From: [Clostridium] leptum DSM 753
Lineage (GTDB): Bacteria; Bacillota; Clostridia; Oscillospirales; Acutalibacteraceae
Length of the DNA stretch: 64,000 nt
Assembly: GCA_000154345.1 (NCBI GenBank)
Contig: DS480348.1
Location: forward strand, 1 to 64,000
Direction: 5' to 3'
Shown here one piece after another: positions 33,541 through 41,566 of this stretch. Each line of letters starts with the position of its first letter. Position 1 is the stretch's first letter. The translations under genes and the position numbers were made by a program. Under the pieces are notes generated by a model. The model made no database searches, was not told where the DNA came from, and saw only the letters and a program-made list of their open reading frames with translations.

Positions 33541-33908
33541 GCAACGATGGGAAGAGTAGACCGGATTTTGCGTCTCAGAGAGCCGGCGCGTGGTGAAAGC
33601 CGGAACAAGGAATCCGGAGGAAGAACATCCCGGAGCAGCCAACCGAAAGCCCCGACCTCCGTTAACAGAACCGCCGGCGACCGTGCGGAAATGTTATGTG
33701 AGAAGAGAAATGAATAAGCGGCGGGAGAAAAATTCTCAAACGGCTGTGTTTTTTCTTGATGTGGTTAGGAGCCGGTAGGCTTGGACGCGGGCGGCGCGTT
33801 ATCGCCGCAAACCATAGTGTTATGAGTGGGCCTTCGGCCTATTTGGGTGGTACCGCGGAGAGCATCAGCCTTTCGTCCCAGTGATGGGATGAAAGGCTTT
33901 TTTTATTT
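33541..33908 (+). ncRNA. T-box riboswitch leader, probable Asn specifier
   Basis: Stem I begins with GGAAGAGTAGACC (33549-33561), followed by the AGAGAGCCGG...GGTGAAAGCCGG arms (33578-33603) common to T-boxes. The 3' side of the specifier loop reads GGAAGAACATCCC (33619-33631), offering AAC (Asn) at 33624-33626 or GAA (Glu) at 33623-33625; no GAC (Asp) triplet lies in that position. The T-box proper, GGGTGGTACCGCGG (33845-33858), pairs with the tRNA acceptor end. The terminator AGCCTTTCGTCCCA/TGGGATGAAAGGCT plus a T run spans 33867-33908. Uncharged tRNA would favour the antiterminator and expression of the AspRS-GatC, GatA and GatB genes downstream. The specifier assignment needs a proper structural fold. 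Confidence 0.9.
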
Positions 33909-33998
33909 TATCAGGCCGGCAAATGGATGACCCCAATATGGCTGGGGAGATCCAATAGAATCGAGAAAAGGAAATCAGAGTAAAGGGGCGATCATCGG

Positions 33999-36080
33999 AT
34001 GAAACGGACCAGTTATTGCGGCGCATTGAGGGAAACCAATGTGAACCAAATCCACACCGTCATGGGATGGGTTCAAAATAAGCGGGACATGGGCGGTGTC
34101 ATTTTTATCGATTTACGGGACCGGGAGGGAATCCTCCAGGTGGTTTTTGACGGCCGAAACCTGACTCCGGAGGCGTTCGCTGCGGCGGAGGCTTTAAAGC
34201 TGGAATCCGTGATTGCGGTGGAAGGCCCTTTGCGGATCCGTGGAGAGGAAACCTACAACCCTAAGCTGGTCACCGGCACCATCGAGCTGGCGGCGAAGAA
34301 ACTGGAGGTGCTGTCGGAGGCGGCGGCCCTGCCCTTCTCCATGAGCGAGGCGGGAAACGTCCGGGAGGAGCTGCGGCTTCAGTACCGCTTTTTAGACTTG
34401 AGAAGACCTAAGCTTCTGAATAACCTGAAATTCCGACACAGGCTGACAAAGCTGATTCATGATTATCTGGACGGCCAGGGCTTTTTACAAGTGGAAACCC
34501 CTATGCTGACCAAAAGCACGCCGGAGGGGGCCCGGGATTACCTGGTGCCAAGCCGGGTGCATCAGGGTATGTTTTACGCTCTGCCCCAGTCACCGCAGAT
34601 TTTTAAGCAGCTGCTGATGGTGGGCGGCGTGGATAAATATTACCAGATCGCCCGGTGCTTTCGGGATGAGGATCTGCGCGCGGACCGCCAGCCTGAATTT
34701 ACCCAGGTGGACATGGAGCTTTCCTTTGTTGACCAGGAGGACATCCTGGAGCACCTGGAAAAAATGTTTAAGCATTTGTTTCGGGAGGCGCTGGGCGTCG
34801 AGTTCCAGGAGCCGTTTCCCCGTCTGACCTGGCAGCAGGCGATGGACCGGTATGGAAGCGATAAGCCGGATCTGCGGTTCGGCCTTCCTATCGTGGATTT
34901 GACGCAGCAGCTCAAGGGATGCGGCTTTTCCGTGTTCCGAAAAGCCATCGACGAGGGAGGTATGGTGCGGGCCGTCAACGTGAAAGGCCACGGGAATTTT
35001 ACCCGGAGCGCCATTGAGGAGCTGACGGAAAAGGCCCTGAAGCTGGGGGCCAAGGGAATGGCATGGATCGCCCTGAAGGATGACGGGGAGCCTTATTCGA
35101 TCCTGACGAAATATTTTTCTCAGGAGGAATTTCAAAGCCTGCTGGATGCGGTAGACGGAAAGCCGGGAGATTTTATCCTGTTCTGCGCGGACCAGTTTTC
35201 CACTGTGTGCCGTACGCTGGGCGGGCTGCGGCTGGAGCTGGCGGATATGCTGGGATTGAGAAAGCCGGGGGATTACCGTTTCCTGATCGTCACCGACTTC
35301 CCGGAATTTGAGTATTCCCAGGAGGAGGGCCGGTATCTGGCCACCCACCATCCCTTTACCATGCCGTATCCCGAGGATATTCCCTATTTGATTTCCGATC
35401 CCGCCAGGGTGAGGGCCCAGGCCTATGACGTGGTGCTCAACGGCGTGGAATTAGGGAGCGGAAGCATGCGGATTCATCAAAAGGATGTCCAGCGGAAAAT
35501 GTTCGAGGCGCTGGGCTTTTCCGAGGAGCAGATCCAGGAGCGGTTCGGCTTTATGGTCAACGCCTTCCAGTACGGCACGCCGCCCCACGGCGGCTTTGCC
35601 TTCGGTCTGGACCGTCTGGCCATGCAGATGCTGGAGGCGGAATCCCTGCGGGATGTCATCGCTTTTCCCAAAAATAAGGACGCGGTGTGTCCTATGACCC
35701 AGGCGCCCAACGTAGTCGATCCCCAGCAGCTGGAGGTTTTGGGCCTTGCGGCCTTGCTCTCTAAGGAAGGAACCGGGAAGGCGGTTCAAAAACGGCAGCG
35801 GCCGAAAATTGACGTGGAAAATGTGGCGAATCTTTCCAAGCTTCTGCTGAGCCCGGAGGAAAAGGAGGCTGCGGCCAAGGATATGGAGGAGATCGTGGAG
35901 TTCGCCAACCAGCTCCAGGCCATCGACACGGAAAACATACCGGCGGCCGCCCATACGGCAAAGCTGACAAATGTGTTCCGGGAGGATATCCCGCGGCAGT
36001 CCTGTCCCCGGGAGCTCTTATTGGAAAACGCGCCTGAACAGCACGACGGATGTGTTTTTGTGCCTCAGGTAGTAGAATGA
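33999..36080 (+). CDS. aspS: aspartyl-tRNA synthetase fused to GatC
   Basis: 693 residues against about 590 for ordinary bacterial AspRS. Residues 1-580 are complete bacterial AspRS: anticodon-binding OB fold (GWVQNKRDMGGVIFIDLRD), class II motifs (motif 2 YYQIARCFRDEDLRADRQPE, motif 3 GFAFGLDRLAM) and the GAD insertion between. After CPMTQAPNVVDPQQL and a linker of about 20 residues, residues 604-693 are a GatC domain (KIDVENVANLSKL, TENIPAAAHTAKLTNVFRED, LLENAPEQHDGCVFVPQVVE). GatC stabilises GatA and links it to GatB in the amidotransferase that turns Asp-tRNA(Asn) into Asn-tRNA(Asn). No stop or frameshift separates the two parts. gatA and gatB follow and no separate gatC is present. Ribosome-binding site AAAGGGG. 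A T-box leader controls it. Confidence 0.95.
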   Translation: MKRTSYCGALRETNVNQIHTVMGWVQNKRDMGGVIFIDLRDREGILQVVFDGRNLTPEAFAAAEALKLESVIAVEGPLRIRGEETYNPKLVTGTIELAAKKLEVLSEAAALPFSMSEAGNVREELRLQYRFLDLRRPKLLNNLKFRHRLTKLIHDYLDGQGFLQVETPMLTKSTPEGARDYLVPSRVHQGMFYALPQSPQIFKQLLMVGGVDKYYQIARCFRDEDLRADRQPEFTQVDMELSFVDQEDILEHLEKMFKHLFREALGVEFQEPFPRLTWQQAMDRYGSDKPDLRFGLPIVDLTQQLKGCGFSVFRKAIDEGGMVRAVNVKGHGNFTRSAIEELTEKALKLGAKGMAWIALKDDGEPYSILTKYFSQEEFQSLLDAVDGKPGDFILFCADQFSTVCRTLGGLRLELADMLGLRKPGDYRFLIVTDFPEFEYSQEEGRYLATHHPFTMPYPEDIPYLISDPARVRAQAYDVVLNGVELGSGSMRIHQKDVQRKMFEALGFSEEQIQERFGFMVNAFQYGTPPHGGFAFGLDRLAMQMLEAESLRDVIAFPKNKDAVCPMTQAPNVVDPQQLEVLGLAALLSKEGTGKAVQKRQRPKIDVENVANLSKLLLSPEEKEAAAKDMEEIVEFANQLQAIDTENIPAAAHTAKLTNVFREDIPRQSCPRELLLENAPEQHDGCVFVPQVVE

Positions 36081-36096
36081 GAAAGGGGGAGGAATC

Positions 36097-37548
36097 ATGA
36101 CGCAAAGAATTGTGGATATGACAGTCACAGAGCTGAGTGAAAAACTCAGAAGCCGGAAGCTTTCCGCGGAGGAAGCGGCGAAAGCTTATTTAGGCCAAAT
36201 GGAGAAGCGGGAACCGGAGGTAGGGGCCTACCTGACGGTGACCCGGGAAGCGGCCCTGGAAACAGCCAGAAAAGTGGATCAGAAGCGGATGAAGGGCGAA
36301 GAACTTCATCCGCTGGCGGGAATTCCAACGGGCATTAAGGACAATATTTGTACCAAGGGCGTCAAAACCACCTGCGCCTCCAGAATGCTGGAAAATTTTG
36401 TGCCCCCCTATGACGCGGCGGTGATCGAAAGGCTGAAAGACTGCCACATAGTGGTGCTGGGCAAGCTGAATATGGATGAGTTCGCTATGGGCTCTACCAC
36501 GGAAAATTCCTATTACCAGATCACCAAAAATCCCAGGGATTTGACCCGGGTGCCGGGGGGAAGCTCCGGCGGCGCGGCGGCCTGCGTCGCCGCGCAGGAG
36601 GCGGCCTGCGCCATCGGTTCGGATACCGGCGGCTCGATCCGCCAGCCGGCGGCCTTCTGCGGCGTGGTGGGCATGAAGCCGACCTACGGCGCGGTTTCCC
36701 GGTACGGGCTGGTAGCGTTCGCCTCGTCCCTGGACCAGATCGGCCCCTTGACGAAAAATGTGGCGGACAACGCCCTGGTGATGAACGCTATCGCAGGAAA
36801 GGATTTCAGGGACGCCACCTCCCTGGACAGAGCCTGGGGCGATTTTGCCGGTGAACTGAACAAGGGTGTGAAAGGACTGAAAATCGCCTTGCCGAAGCAG
36901 TATTTTGGCGAGGGAATTTCCCCGGAGGTTAAGGGCGCGGTGCTGGAGGCGGCGAAGCGGTATGAGGCTCTCGGGGCCTTTGTGGAGGAAGCGGATCTGC
37001 CGGCTCTGGAATACGCCCTGCCCGCCTATTACGTCATCTCCTCCGCCGAGGCTTCTTCCAATTTGGCACGGTTCGACGGAGTGAAATACGGCTTCCGGGC
37101 TGAGGATTACGAGGATATCGACCAGCTTTATCTGGCGACCCGCACCCAGGGCTTCGGCAAAGAGGTGAAGCGGAGAATCATGCTGGGGAGTTTTGTGCTC
37201 AGCGCGGGCTACTACGATGCGTACTATAAAAAGGCGCTTCAGGTGCGGACGCTGATCCAGCGGGAGTTTGACCGGGCGCTGGAAGGCCGCGACTTGATTT
37301 TAGCGCCGGTGGCGCCCACTACGGCCTATAGGATTGGGGAAAAAACGTCGGACCCCTTGCAGATGTATTCAGGCGACGTGTGCACAGTGCCGGTAAACAT
37401 TGCCGGGCTTCCGGCTCTTTCTCTGCCCTGCGGAGAGGACCGGGACGGCCTGCCGGTGGGGATGCAGCTCATCGGAAAAGCTTACCGCGAGGCTTTGCTC
37501 TACCGGGCTGGATATGCCTTTGAGCAGGCGGGAAGGGAGGACCGTTAA
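36097..37548 (+). CDS. gatA: Asp/Glu-tRNA amidotransferase subunit A
   Basis: 483 residues, full length. Amidase-signature enzyme that releases ammonia from glutamine: catalytic Lys in GIPTGIKDNI (about residue 79), cis-Ser in GGSSGGAAA (about 155), nucleophilic Ser in GSDTGGSIRQP (about 179). Ammonia passes through a channel to GatB. Start 16 bases after the AspRS-GatC stop with GAAAGGGGGAGG just upstream; translationally close-coupled. Its GatC partner is the C-terminal domain of the preceding protein. Confidence 0.96.
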   Translation: MTQRIVDMTVTELSEKLRSRKLSAEEAAKAYLGQMEKREPEVGAYLTVTREAALETARKVDQKRMKGEELHPLAGIPTGIKDNICTKGVKTTCASRMLENFVPPYDAAVIERLKDCHIVVLGKLNMDEFAMGSTTENSYYQITKNPRDLTRVPGGSSGGAAACVAAQEAACAIGSDTGGSIRQPAAFCGVVGMKPTYGAVSRYGLVAFASSLDQIGPLTKNVADNALVMNAIAGKDFRDATSLDRAWGDFAGELNKGVKGLKIALPKQYFGEGISPEVKGAVLEAAKRYEALGAFVEEADLPALEYALPAYYVISSAEASSNLARFDGVKYGFRAEDYEDIDQLYLATRTQGFGKEVKRRIMLGSFVLSAGYYDAYYKKALQVRTLIQREFDRALEGRDLILAPVAPTTAYRIGEKTSDPLQMYSGDVCTVPVNIAGLPALSLPCGEDRDGLPVGMQLIGKAYREALLYRAGYAFEQAGREDR

Positions 37549-37549
37549 A

Positions 37550-38974
37550 ATGAGCGGAAAGGATTATGAAATGGTAGTAGGCTTAGAGACCCATGTGGAG
37601 CTGAAAACCGCTACCAAGATATTTTGCGGCTGTTCCACGGCCTTTGGCGCGGAGCCGAACACCCAGTGCTGCCCGGTGTGTATCGGTATGCCGGGGTCGC
37701 TGCCGGTATTAAACCGCCAAGTGGTTCATTATGCGATCAAAGCGGGGCTGGCCGTTAACTGCCGTATCGCTTCCTATTCCAAGGAGGACAGAAAAAACTA
37801 TTTTTATCCCGATCTGCCCAAGGCATATCAGATTTCCCAGTATGACCTTCCCTTGTGCGAGAACGGATATTTGGACATTGAAACCGGAGAAGGACGCAAG
37901 CGCATCGGAATCACCAGAATCCATATTGAGGAGGATGCCGGGAAGCTGATCCATCAGGAAGGAAAGGGAACCTTGATCGATTACAACCGGTGCGGCGTGC
38001 CTTTGATCGAGATTGTTTCCGAGCCGGATTTCCGCAGCGTAGAGGAAATTAAGGCCTATTTGCAGAAGCTGCGGGCTACGATTCTTTACACCGGGGTGTC
38101 CGACTGTAAAATGAACGAGGGCTCTTTGCGGGTGGACGTAAACCTCTCCGTCCGGAAAAAAGGAGAAGAGACGCTCGGAACCAGAACGGAAATGAAAAAC
38201 CTGAACAGCTTCCAGTTCATTGCCAAGGCGGTGGAATACGAGTTCCGGCGCCAGGTGGAGGCGCTGGAAGCGGGTGAGGAAATCATTCAGGAGACTCGGC
38301 GCTTCGACCAAGCCTCTGGAAAGACTTTCTCTATGCGGCGGAAGGAAGACGCGAACGATTACCGGTATTTTCCGGATCCCGATCTGCCGCCGATTGAGGT
38401 ATCCCCGGATCTTTTGCGGGAACTCCAGGCCCAGATCCCCGTGCTGCCGGATCAGAGAAAAAAGGAGTATGTAAAGCGGTTTGGCCTGACTGATTACGCG
38501 GCCGAGCAGATCACCTTATCCCGGGAGGCGGCGGACTATTTCGAGCAGGCGGCGCGGCGGACCCGCTACCCAAAGCTGGCGGCCAACCTAGTGCTGTCCG
38601 AGGTCATGCGGCTGATGCCGGCGGACGGCGGCGAAATCCCGGTGGCGCCCGAACATCTCGGTATGCTGGCGGACCTGTTCGGTGACGGCAGAATTAACTC
38701 TGGAACCTGCCGTCAGGCAGTCGCCCAGCTGTGGGAGCAGGACCAGGATCCGGAGGCCTTAGTTATGGAAAAGGGCTTGGAGCAGATCAGCGATCCTGAG
38801 GTGCTTTCTAAACTGGCGGATGAGGTGCTGAGCCAGCAGGAAAAAATGGTCATGGATTACCGGAAAGGAAAAACCGCGGCCTTTCAGGGCTTGATGGGGC
38901 AGATGATGAAGAAAACGAAGGGGAAGGGTAACCCGGCAAAAATTCAGGAAATCTTAGCTCAAAAGCTGAAATGA
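37550..38974 (+). CDS. gatB: Asp/Glu-tRNA amidotransferase subunit B
   Basis: 474 residues. Start at ATG 37550 with GAAGGGAGG in the end of gatA; the protein begins MSGKDYEMVVGLETHVEL, the standard GatB N terminus. Zinc-site cysteines CGCST and CCPVCIGMPGSLPVLN are present, then kinase-like catalytic core motifs (YFYPDLPKAYQISQYD, GTLIDYNRCGVPLIEIVSEP). The C-terminal helical and YqeY-like tRNA-binding region ends KGKGNPAKIQEILAQKLK. Phosphorylates the mischarged aspartyl (or glutamyl) group and transfers ammonia to it. Terminator at 39055-39089. Confidence 0.96.
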   Translation: MSGKDYEMVVGLETHVELKTATKIFCGCSTAFGAEPNTQCCPVCIGMPGSLPVLNRQVVHYAIKAGLAVNCRIASYSKEDRKNYFYPDLPKAYQISQYDLPLCENGYLDIETGEGRKRIGITRIHIEEDAGKLIHQEGKGTLIDYNRCGVPLIEIVSEPDFRSVEEIKAYLQKLRATILYTGVSDCKMNEGSLRVDVNLSVRKKGEETLGTRTEMKNLNSFQFIAKAVEYEFRRQVEALEAGEEIIQETRRFDQASGKTFSMRRKEDANDYRYFPDPDLPPIEVSPDLLRELQAQIPVLPDQRKKEYVKRFGLTDYAAEQITLSREAADYFEQAARRTRYPKLAANLVLSEVMRLMPADGGEIPVAPEHLGMLADLFGDGRINSGTCRQAVAQLWEQDQDPEALVMEKGLEQISDPEVLSKLADEVLSQQEKMVMDYRKGKTAAFQGLMGQMMKKTKGKGNPAKIQEILAQKLK

Positions 38975-39054
38975 AGCGGAAATGGAAATATCTTCTTTGG
39001 GAAATGGCCTGAATGCGGCAAAATTTTCCCTTTGCGGCGCTTGCCGGTCATAAT

Positions 39055-39089
39055 AAAAAGCGGTTTGGAATTTTTTCAAACCGCTTTTT
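39055..39089 (+). terminator. terminator of the AspRS/Gat operon
   Basis: AAAAAGCGGTTTG (39055-39067) pairs with CAAACCGCTTTTT (39077-39089), loop 9 bases. Symmetric, so it could work on both strands. Lies 80 bases after gatB. Confidence 0.85.
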
Positions 39090-39229
39090 GGATATTTACA
39101 GTATACAAGGAATCACGAGTGCTAGATGAAAATTATGTCGAAACTGCTTGCCGGCTTAGGCTCCATGTGTTAAAATTTAATTATCTGAGATTTTGCGGCA
39201 AACTAAAAAATTAATGGAGTGATAGAACT

Positions 39230-41428
39230 TTGGCGAATGAGCTGATCAGCGTTTTACTGCCAAATTTTAACGGCAGCGCCCATTTAAAAGAAACAATAGA
39301 AAGCGTCCTTTGTCAAACCTATGAAAATTTGGAATTAATTGTAATTGATGATGGTTCTACGGATAGCTCACCGCAAATAATACGCTCTATGCGGGAAAAG
39401 GACGGTAGGGTTCGGCCGGTATTCTTAGACAAAAACCGGCATATTTGCTATGCGCTGAACCGCGGATTAAAGGAGGCCAAAGGCAGGTTCATCGCTCGGA
39501 TTGACTGCGGAGACCAATTCTATCCCGATAAGCTGGCGCTTCAAATGGAATATTTGCTTCAACATCCGGAGTGCGGCGCCTGTTTTACGCTGGTTGACCT
39601 GATCGACGGCAAGGGCACGGTGATCAACGACAAGGAAAAAATTGTCTATCAGCGGTATCAGCAGCCTAATAGGACTCAAACTCAGTGGCTCTATTATTTT
39701 ATTCACTGCGGCAATTGCCTAGCTCATCCTTCAGTTGTATTTCCCAAATCGATTATCGATCGCGTAGGCCCTTACGATATGGCGATGATGCAAGGCGAGG
39801 ATTTTGACCTCTGGATGAGGATCGCTCTGGAAGCGCCGCTGCATATTATTGAAAAGCCCCTGCTGGCGTGCCTTTGGGACACGGGGAATCCGGATAAAAT
39901 TTCCGACGAGGCAAAAGATTCTAATATGACGCGCTTTTTCAATATACGGGTTGAAGCTGTAGAAAAATTATTCGACCATATCACCGACCAGCAGCTGATC
40001 AGGTTTTTCCAACAGGAATTTAGGAACAGCGGATCTTCCTCTCCGCTGGAGCTGGAGTGTGAAAAGGGCTTTTTGCTGTTGAACTGTTTTCAGGACTGTC
40101 CTTATTTTCACTATCTAGGCTTTAAAAGGCTGGCACGGGTGGTAAACCAGCCTGGCGGCGTAGAACTGCTGGAAGATAAGTTCGGCTTTTCCTTGCATGA
40201 TTTGTATGCCTTGAATATGGAACATATGTATTTTGATTCGGTGGCTTTTAATGACCAGGCGCAGAAAAATCAGGAATTGGCGTCGTTAAAGCGTCAGTTA
40301 GAAGACCAGGCGCGGCAGCGTCAGCACGAGGCCGCACTGCGGACAAACGAAAATGCGCTGCTGCAAAATACGATAATCGCTAAAAACCACGAACTGGCGG
40401 CAATCCGCGAGTCTACCTCCTGGCGCGTAACAGCGCCGATCCGTAAATTGCGTTCCCGTTCGCCGGAACGCCGGCCGGTAATTTATTTTGTGCCTTCCAG
40501 CGATTATGGCAATTTGGGCGACCACAAGATTATGATGGAAATCCGGCATTTTTTCCGGTGCTATTTTCCAAAATTTGAGGTTCGTGAGATTTCGTGCAGG
40601 CATTACGAGGAAAAGCGGCAGGAGCTGCTGTGCCAGGTGCAGAACGGCGATATTTTAGCGGCGCCGGGCGGGGGATCCATAGGCGATGTGTATTTACCGT
40701 ACGGGGAAAAGTATATGAGGGATATGATCCAGTGCTTTCCTAATAATCAGATTATTATATTTCCTCAATCCTTGTTTTATACAAAGTCTGAGCTTGGCGA
40801 GGCGGAAAGAAAAAATACCGCCGCGATTTTTGACAGCCACCCTGATTTGACGCTGGCGCTGAGAGATCAAAACGCCTATCAGGAGGCGAAAAAGATGTTT
40901 CGGCGGACCAAGCTTATGCTCATACCGGATATTGTGCTGTTCTCCGATCCTTATTTAACGAAAGCTCCCAGAAGTGAAACCGGACTTTTGATGATCCGTT
41001 CAGACGGGGAAACCAGTCATCCACAGGGCTGGAATCAGGAATTAGAGGAGATATGCGGGAAATATGCCAAAAAAATTATATCCACTGATACCCAAAAGAA
41101 TTATTTTATTGATCTGGAAAACAGGGAGACAGAGGTAAACGCTGTGCTGGAACAAATCTCAGCTTCCAAATTTCTGGTGACCGACCGGCTGCATGGCATG
41201 ATTTTTGCTGCGATTACTTCTACGCCTTGCGTAGCGTTTGATAATGTGTATGGAAAGGTTTTTGCCCAATATCAGTGGATTAGAGACTTGCCGTATCTGG
41301 AGATCGCGGAAAACCCGGAACAGCTTTCAGATAAGCTGGACCGGGTATTGAAAGCGCAAACGCCTGTATATACCAGAAAGCCTTTAGAGGATAAATATTC
41401 AGAGCTCGCCAATGCGTTCCGGGTTTAA
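39230..41428 (+). CDS. GT2 glycosyltransferase fused to polysaccharide pyruvyl transferase
   Basis: 732 residues. Residues 1-230 are a GT-A glycosyltransferase family 2 domain: LISVLLPNFNGSAHLKETI, LIVIDDGSTDSS, and RIDCGDQF at the usual DxD place. A helical stretch follows, with a charged coiled-coil-like linker (about 345-400, LASLKRQLEDQARQRQHEA). Residues 415-700 are a polysaccharide pyruvyl transferase domain: SDYGNLGDHKIMME, ILAAPGGGSIGD, FPQSLFYT, VTDRLHGMIFA. Together they could add a sugar and a pyruvate ketal to a cell-surface polymer. Starts with TTG at 39230, 10 bases after ATGGAGTG; no better start seen. It stands alone between two terminators, outside any obvious polysaccharide locus. 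Confidence 0.88.
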   Translation: MANELISVLLPNFNGSAHLKETIESVLCQTYENLELIVIDDGSTDSSPQIIRSMREKDGRVRPVFLDKNRHICYALNRGLKEAKGRFIARIDCGDQFYPDKLALQMEYLLQHPECGACFTLVDLIDGKGTVINDKEKIVYQRYQQPNRTQTQWLYYFIHCGNCLAHPSVVFPKSIIDRVGPYDMAMMQGEDFDLWMRIALEAPLHIIEKPLLACLWDTGNPDKISDEAKDSNMTRFFNIRVEAVEKLFDHITDQQLIRFFQQEFRNSGSSSPLELECEKGFLLLNCFQDCPYFHYLGFKRLARVVNQPGGVELLEDKFGFSLHDLYALNMEHMYFDSVAFNDQAQKNQELASLKRQLEDQARQRQHEAALRTNENALLQNTIIAKNHELAAIRESTSWRVTAPIRKLRSRSPERRPVIYFVPSSDYGNLGDHKIMMEIRHFFRCYFPKFEVREISCRHYEEKRQELLCQVQNGDILAAPGGGSIGDVYLPYGEKYMRDMIQCFPNNQIIIFPQSLFYTKSELGEAERKNTAAIFDSHPDLTLALRDQNAYQEAKKMFRRTKLMLIPDIVLFSDPYLTKAPRSETGLLMIRSDGETSHPQGWNQELEEICGKYAKKIISTDTQKNYFIDLENRETEVNAVLEQISASKFLVTDRLHGMIFAAITSTPCVAFDNVYGKVFAQYQWIRDLPYLEIAENPEQLSDKLDRVLKAQTPVYTRKPLEDKYSELANAFRV

Positions 41429-41452
41429 AAATCTTTTTCCTTTCCCGGAAGG

Positions 41453-41487
41453 GCCAGCGCCCGACTTTAGTCGGGCGCTGGCTTTTT
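41453..41487 (+). terminator. strong rho-independent terminator
   Basis: GCCAGCGCCCGAC (41453-41465), loop TTTA, GTCGGGCGCTGGC (41470-41482), then T5. Ends the GT2/pyruvyl transferase gene. Convergent feoB on the other strand ends at 41567. Confidence 0.9.
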
Positions 41488-41566
41488 ATCATGAGAATTA
41501 AGATGGAAAGCGGCAGATTTTTCGAAAAAAAGCTAAAAGGGAAGGATTGACTTACACGGACCTGGA

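Noticed and set aside
33541..33908. Plus-strand 62-codon frame at 33590-33778 as a leader peptide
   Set aside because: The interval is a T-box leader with all expected elements; the frame begins with GTG in stem I and has Arg/Pro-rich sequence.
34590..35351. 253-codon open frame on the minus strand inside the AspRS gene
   Set aside because: It is antisense to the conserved catalytic core and has the Leu/Gln/His-rich composition of reverse-complement shadows; no start signal.
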